Source: Candidatus Cloacimonadota bacterium (GTDB taxonomy: Bacteria > Cloacimonadota > Cloacimonadia > Cloacimonadales > Cloacimonadaceae). From it: a stretch of DNA of 7,043 bases. The stretch is from the NCBI GenBank assembly GCA_023230795.1, contig JALNWR010000137.1, positions 1 to 7,043 on the forward strand. Direction: 5' to 3'. The notes under the pieces are model-generated. The model saw only the letters and a program-made list of their open reading frames with translations, was not told the DNA's origin and did not search any database. The position numbers and the translations under genes are program-made. Below, in pieces: positions 3,919 through 7,043 of this stretch; the stretch's first letter is position 1; each line of letters opens with the position of its first letter.

Positions 3919-6408
3919 CTATTTGATGATCGTAACCTTTGTCACTGTCGAATTGCCATCCGCACTCACCCGGATCATATATATCCCCGAGGCAAGGGGT
4001 TTATTGTTGTCATCTCTGCCGTTCCAGATGGTGGAAAAGAACTCTCCATTTTGTTTTACATCTCCTGATAGTCCGGCTTTGTGAACAAGGCTATTATAGC
4101 TCTCGATACCCACAATGCTTTTTACCTTCTGTCCCCGGAGGTTATAGATCTCGATCTTCGGAGTAGCACTTGGCTTTTGGGCTAAGGTAAACTCTATAAA
4201 ACTGTTGGAACTCCGTGAGGAAGTGCTTCTGATGGGGTTGGGATAAATGGAAAGGGTTATCCCGGCTGCAGGAGGTGGCAAGGCGGGATCGTCAATGCTC
4301 ACCCAGGGTCTGGAGTCAAATTCAAAACAGCCCATGTCTATGCGATCGTTCCACACCCGCCAATTACCCGCCAGATCATAAGGAGGCAGGTTCAATCCGG
4401 TGGTATCGCGAGTTCCCGCATCGATACAGGGAGATCCCTCCGAGAGGCTGTAATATAGCGGATCGTGGATATCAAAGCCTCCGGCAAAGAGGGGGTCGCC
4501 GCTAATGCTGGTAGGCAAAAAGTCGATGGTATTACCCGGCACCGGGAAAGGCAGGATGCCCGCTACACCGTCTTTGATTAAGGAATGGTCGATGCTGATA
4601 TTGGTGTGCTCGGATGGGTTGCCATCCATGGGATTCACCTTGATCTGATATGGAGTATCGTTATCGAAGATGCAATTGACGATATTCACCTCTCCATTCA
4701 CCTTCAGCGTGTAAGCATCTCCCTGGTTACCTGCAAAAGTGCAATTAGTGAAGTCCATCCTGGGATTGTTTGAGGAGCCAACAAGGATCATATTATCATG
4801 GGAGGAGATATTGGCAAAGAGGCAATTATCGAAACTAAAATGATTCTGCTGTTGGGGGAATTGAATACCACCAATTTGGATCACATTTGCATCGTCATCC
4901 TCTACGGACAGGTTTTCAAAAACACAATTCTCGAACTCAAGTCTTTTATCTCCTTTAATAGATATGAGGGGTATTCCCATTACTGACGCTGATGTGTAAG
5001 TAGAGCTTGCATTGCGGAAAGTGCAATTGGAAAACTTGCCCTTCATCGCTGTTATCTCCCCAATGTCCGGTATGCCAGCCAGGTTTTTAATCAAATATAC
5101 TTTAGCAGGTGATATGTTTTCTATCGTAACATTGTCCCATATACTTTCCGGCTCACTTACTAAAGTAGTATATATCACGTTATACATACCGCTGTATGTT
5201 TCATGAGCTTTAATGTCATATATACGGAGGTTGGAGAAATTTACGCTTAGCTTCCCTATTGCACCCCCTATAGCAATGCAATAGCGGTTTATATTTCGTG
5301 AGGTGATAGATAAATCTGCAAGCCAGACAGCTTCCTCCTGATTTGCTGAGAATATTTGTGTTGATAAGTTATCAAGTGGCTGCGGATGCGATTCACCGAT
5401 CACGGTAGTAGTATCAATGCCGCTGCCTTGCACTTTCACCCAGCTCTTCAGAGCGATAGGGAAGATCTGGTCGTTATCGGTGCGGGAATATTCGCCGGGC
5501 AGGATATGCACCGTATTCTGATAAAGACTGTCGGCGGCAATTCCATAAATCGCCTCATGGATAGTTTTCAGAGCCGAAGCCGGGCTTAAGCCGTCGTTGG
5601 CATCATCACCGATAGTTGAGACATAGAGATCGCTATCAATCTCCTGATGGTGCGCATTCAGGATATCGAAATTGATCCGGTAGTTGCTGATTAAAGGATC
5701 GTCACTTAAATATACTGCGTGATAGTTACTTGGCTCTGCCACGGAAAAGGTGTTAAGAGGCACATATAAATCTTCGGTAGCATGTTGAATATAAATATCC
5801 TGTCCCGACCCGGAACGGTTATTGTAAATTGAGCAGCGGTTTACGGGGTCGAAGATGATATTAGTTGTATGTCCGGTCGGTCTCGAGGAATACAGTCCAC
5901 CTCCGAGAAAAATAGCGTAGTTATCAAATATTTCTACTCCACTTAGAGATGCCTCAGCGCCAATTATGTTTATTCCACCACCAGTACGAGAAGTATTGTC
6001 ATATATTTTACAATTAATCACTGATGCCTTCTCGCTGATGCTGATGCCACCTCCAGCTCCAATCGCTAAACCTCCAGTGACACAAAACCCTCTCATTGTG
6101 CAGTTGCTCTGCCTTGCATTAATACATCGATCGAGACGATTTCCATCAATAATTGTGGAATCAATATAAGCCGGGTCTCCGGTACTTCCCTCCAGGCTCA
6201 TCAAGTTGATATCATTGGTTTGAATACTCAGATTTTCATAGTATCTCCCTGGATAGACCAGGACCGTATCTCCGGGGTCGGCAGCATCAATAGCAGCTTG
6301 AATACTTGTGTAATCCCCTGTGCCGTCCAATTTAACGGTCCGGGTTACAGCTGTTGCATAGCAGGGGATAATCGCTGCCAGAATGATCAGGATATATAGT
6401 CTATTCAT
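3919..6408 (-). CDS. Secreted double beta-helix protein with C-terminal sorting tail
   Basis: The protein has 829 residues from the ATG at 6408. Residues 1-20 are a Sec signal peptide with probable cleavage after A-T-A; the cysteine at 16 is not a lipobox. Residues about 23-60 (G-T-G-D-Y-T-S-I-Q-A-A-I-D-A-A-D-P-G-D-T-V-L-V-Y-P-G-R-Y) are the N-terminal turn of a right-handed beta-helix, as in pectin lyase and pectin methylesterase-like folds. A second such start lies near 260-308 (D-L-Y-V-S-T-x-G-D-D....L-S-P-A-S-A-L-K-T-I). N-C-x-(F/I/M) turns recur at about 102, 132, 461, 494, 528, 555 and 578. Residues about 653-697 (S-P-C-I-D-A-G ... D-L-A-G-N-W-R ... I-D-M-G-C-F-E) match the choice-of-anchor Q module. 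Residues about 718-829 are a divergent sorting tail (I-Y-P-N-P-I ... W-N-G-R-D-D-N-N-K-P-L-A-S-G-I-Y). No catalytic site can be named, so an enzyme activity (polysaccharide lyase or hydrolase) is not supported. Likely an exported surface protein. Confidence 0.93.
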   Translation of the reverse strand: MNRLYILIILAAIIPCYATAVTRTVKLDGTGDYTSIQAAIDAADPGDTVLVYPGRYYENLSIQTNDINLMSLEGSTGDPAYIDSTIIDGNRLDRCINARQSNCTMRGFCVTGGLAIGAGGGISISEKASVINCKIYDNTSRTGGGINIIGAEASLSGVEIFDNYAIFLGGGLYSSRPTGHTTNIIFDPVNRCSIYNNRSGSGQDIYIQHATEDLYVPLNTFSVAEPSNYHAVYLSDDPLISNYRINFDILNAHHQEIDSDLYVSTIGDDANDGLSPASALKTIHEAIYGIAADSLYQNTVHILPGEYSRTDNDQIFPIALKSWVKVQGSGIDTTTVIGESHPQPLDNLSTQIFSANQEEAVWLADLSITSRNINRYCIAIGGAIGKLSVNFSNLRIYDIKAHETYSGMYNVIYTTLVSEPESIWDNVTIENISPAKVYLIKNLAGIPDIGEITAMKGKFSNCTFRNASSTYTSASVMGIPLISIKGDKRLEFENCVFENLSVEDDDANVIQIGGIQFPQQQNHFSFDNCLFANISSHDNMILVGSSNNPRMDFTNCTFAGNQGDAYTLKVNGEVNIVNCIFDNDTPYQIKVNPMDGNPSEHTNISIDHSLIKDGVAGILPFPVPGNTIDFLPTSISGDPLFAGGFDIHDPLYYSLSEGSPCIDAGTRDTTGLNLPPYDLAGNWRVWNDRIDMGCFEFDSRPWVSIDDPALPPPAAGITLSIYPNPIRSTSSRSSNSFIEFTLAQKPSATPKIEIYNLRGQKVKSIVGIESYNSLVHKAGLSGDVKQNGEFFSTIWNGRDDNNKPLASGIYMIRVSADGNSTVTKVTIIK

Positions 6409-6414
6409 TTTTAT

Positions 6415-6418
6415 CTCC
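6415..6418 (-). promoter_or_regulatory. Shine-Dalgarno choosing ATG 6408 over ATG 6420
   Basis: On the minus strand GGAG (6418-6415) is followed by six bases (ATAAAA) and ATG at 6408. An in-frame ATG at 6420 overlaps this GGAG and has no Shine-Dalgarno before it. Starting at 6408 also gives a tidier signal peptide beginning M-N-R-L. The longer version would add only four residues. Confidence 0.75.
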
Positions 6419-6426
6419 ATAAGAAT

Positions 6427-6452
6427 TGCGGGGAGGGAGGTCCCTCCCCGCA
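6427..6452 (-). terminator. GC-rich 12-bp hairpin between two secreted-protein genes (possible terminator or attenuator)
   Basis: GCGGGGAGGGA (6428-6438) and TCCCTCCCCGC (6441-6451) are perfect reverse complements two bases apart, with T6427 and A6452 adding a pair; a real loop would open the inner pair. It starts 7 bases after the stop of the gene at 6460 and ends 8 bases before the ribosome binding site of the next gene on the same strand. On the minus strand it is followed by AATTCTT, a poor T-tract, so termination may be partial. It could also protect or separate the upstream message. Confidence 0.5.
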
Positions 6453-6459
6453 GTTCAGG

Positions 6460-7043
6460 TTATTTCATCAAGAGCATTCTCTTGGTTTGGGTATTATTCG
6501 GGCTGCTAATGCGGTAGAAATATACTCCGCTGGCCACAGCCTGGTTATTGCTATCTTTCCCATTCCAGACCACGCTGTGTAGCCCGGCTTCCATTTCGCT
6601 ATCGATGAGCGTTTTCACCAATTGCCCTTTGAGGTTGTAAATATCCAGGCGGACCCTGGCCATCTCGGGCAAGGAGTAGCTGATCGTAGTGCTCGGGTTG
6701 AAGGGATTGGGATAGTTTTGCCTTAATGAGAACTCTGGAGGTACAGTCTTTTCCATATCATCCTGAGTGATCTTGATCTCGAAATAGGGGTATGAGGCTC
6801 CGGCGATGCCATATTGGGGCTGGAGTCTGCCGGGGTTCAGGTTCATGGCGCGTAGCTCATTGCCTGCTCGTTTAGCTTCTTCATAGCAGAAGACAAATTC
6901 CACATCATCGCCGCTGAGTTCATCCGGGCTATCCACGTAAGCCGAGACCTGCTCAAAGGGGCCATCTACCACAACCGCGCCTTTGCATACACCATCCACA
7001 TACAAGCCGATTTCACACAGGTCCATCATCATATCATCCGGTA
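6460..7043 (-). CDS. C-terminal part of a secreted protein with canonical sorting tail (partial, 5' end outside window)
   Basis: The frame is open to the window edge: three codons (P-D-D) precede the first ATG at 7032, and no ribosome binding site is seen there, so the gene surely continues to the right. Counting from that ATG (190 residues), residues about 1-90 form a beta-rich module containing L-Y-V-D-G-V-C-K-G-A-V-V-V-D-G and three cysteines at 6, 16 and 49. Residues about 100-190 are a type A-like C-terminal sorting domain: F-S-L-R-Q-N-Y-P-N-P-F-N-P-S-T-T-I-S-Y, then L-D-I-Y-N-L-K-G-Q-L-V, then W-N-G-K-D, then A-S-G-V-Y-F-Y-R-I, ending K-R-M-L-L-M-K. In Bacteroidota such tails direct passage through the type IX system; whether this organism uses that system is not visible. 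The catalytic or binding part of the protein is outside the window. It ends 51 bases before the beta-helix gene on the same strand and may be co-transcribed with it through the hairpin. Confidence 0.9.
   Translation of the reverse strand, partial: PDDMMMDLCEIGLYVDGVCKGAVVVDGPFEQVSAYVDSPDELSGDDVEFVFCYEEAKRAGNELRAMNLNPGRLQPQYGIAGASYPYFEIKITQDDMEKTVPPEFSLRQNYPNPFNPSTTISYSLPEMARVRLDIYNLKGQLVKTLIDSEMEAGLHSVVWNGKDSNNQAVASGVYFYRISSPNNTQTKRMLLMK

Noticed and set aside
3919..6408. Pectate lyase or pectin methylesterase
   Set aside because: The fold signature is present, but no catalytic residues of either family can be pointed out.

Overview
The window looks like a bacterial chromosome segment from the FCB superphylum, most likely a Cloacimonadota (Cloacimonas-like) organism. 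The basis is two full secretion-tail domains and the last residues of a third, of the NYPNPFNPSTTISY ... NGKD..N..ASGVYFYRI ... KRMLLMK type, together with CsgG-like and LPP20-like lipoproteins and a large secreted beta-helix protein. The phylum is inferred from protein style, not shown by a marker gene.

Layout. Positions 2-37 (+) hold the last 11 codons of a gene that enters from the left; its tail (RRMLLMK) nearly matches the tail of the gene at the right edge. Positions 38-376 have no confident gene: they hold three hairpins (82-184), a possible 50-codon ORF (212-364) and the ribosome binding site of the next gene. Positions 377-1033 (+) encode a membrane-anchored protein of a conserved but uncharacterised family, starting at TTG. 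It converges on a minus-strand block that fills the rest of the window.

In transcription order (right to left) the minus-strand block contains: the C-terminal part of a secreted protein with a canonical sorting tail (6460-7043, cut by the window edge); a 51-base gap with a 12-bp GC-rich hairpin; an 829-residue secreted protein with two beta-helix modules and a divergent sorting tail (3919-6408); a 264-base gap with a short tandem repeat and a weak promoter candidate; a TPR + CsgG-like lipoprotein (2395-3654); and an LPP20-like lipoprotein (1082-2398) whose start overlaps the previous stop as ATGA.

How they may work together: the overlapping CsgG-like/LPP20-like pair is almost certainly one translational unit and probably makes two envelope lipoproteins that act together, as CsgG-related and LPP20-related proteins do in other envelope systems. 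The two tail-bearing proteins are surface or secreted cargo. No secretion machinery is visible here. No mobile element, CRISPR array, tRNA or rRNA was seen. The most useful leads are the CsgG-like/LPP20 pair, which seems to lack one pore-forming segment of true CsgG, and the uncharacterised family at 377-1033.
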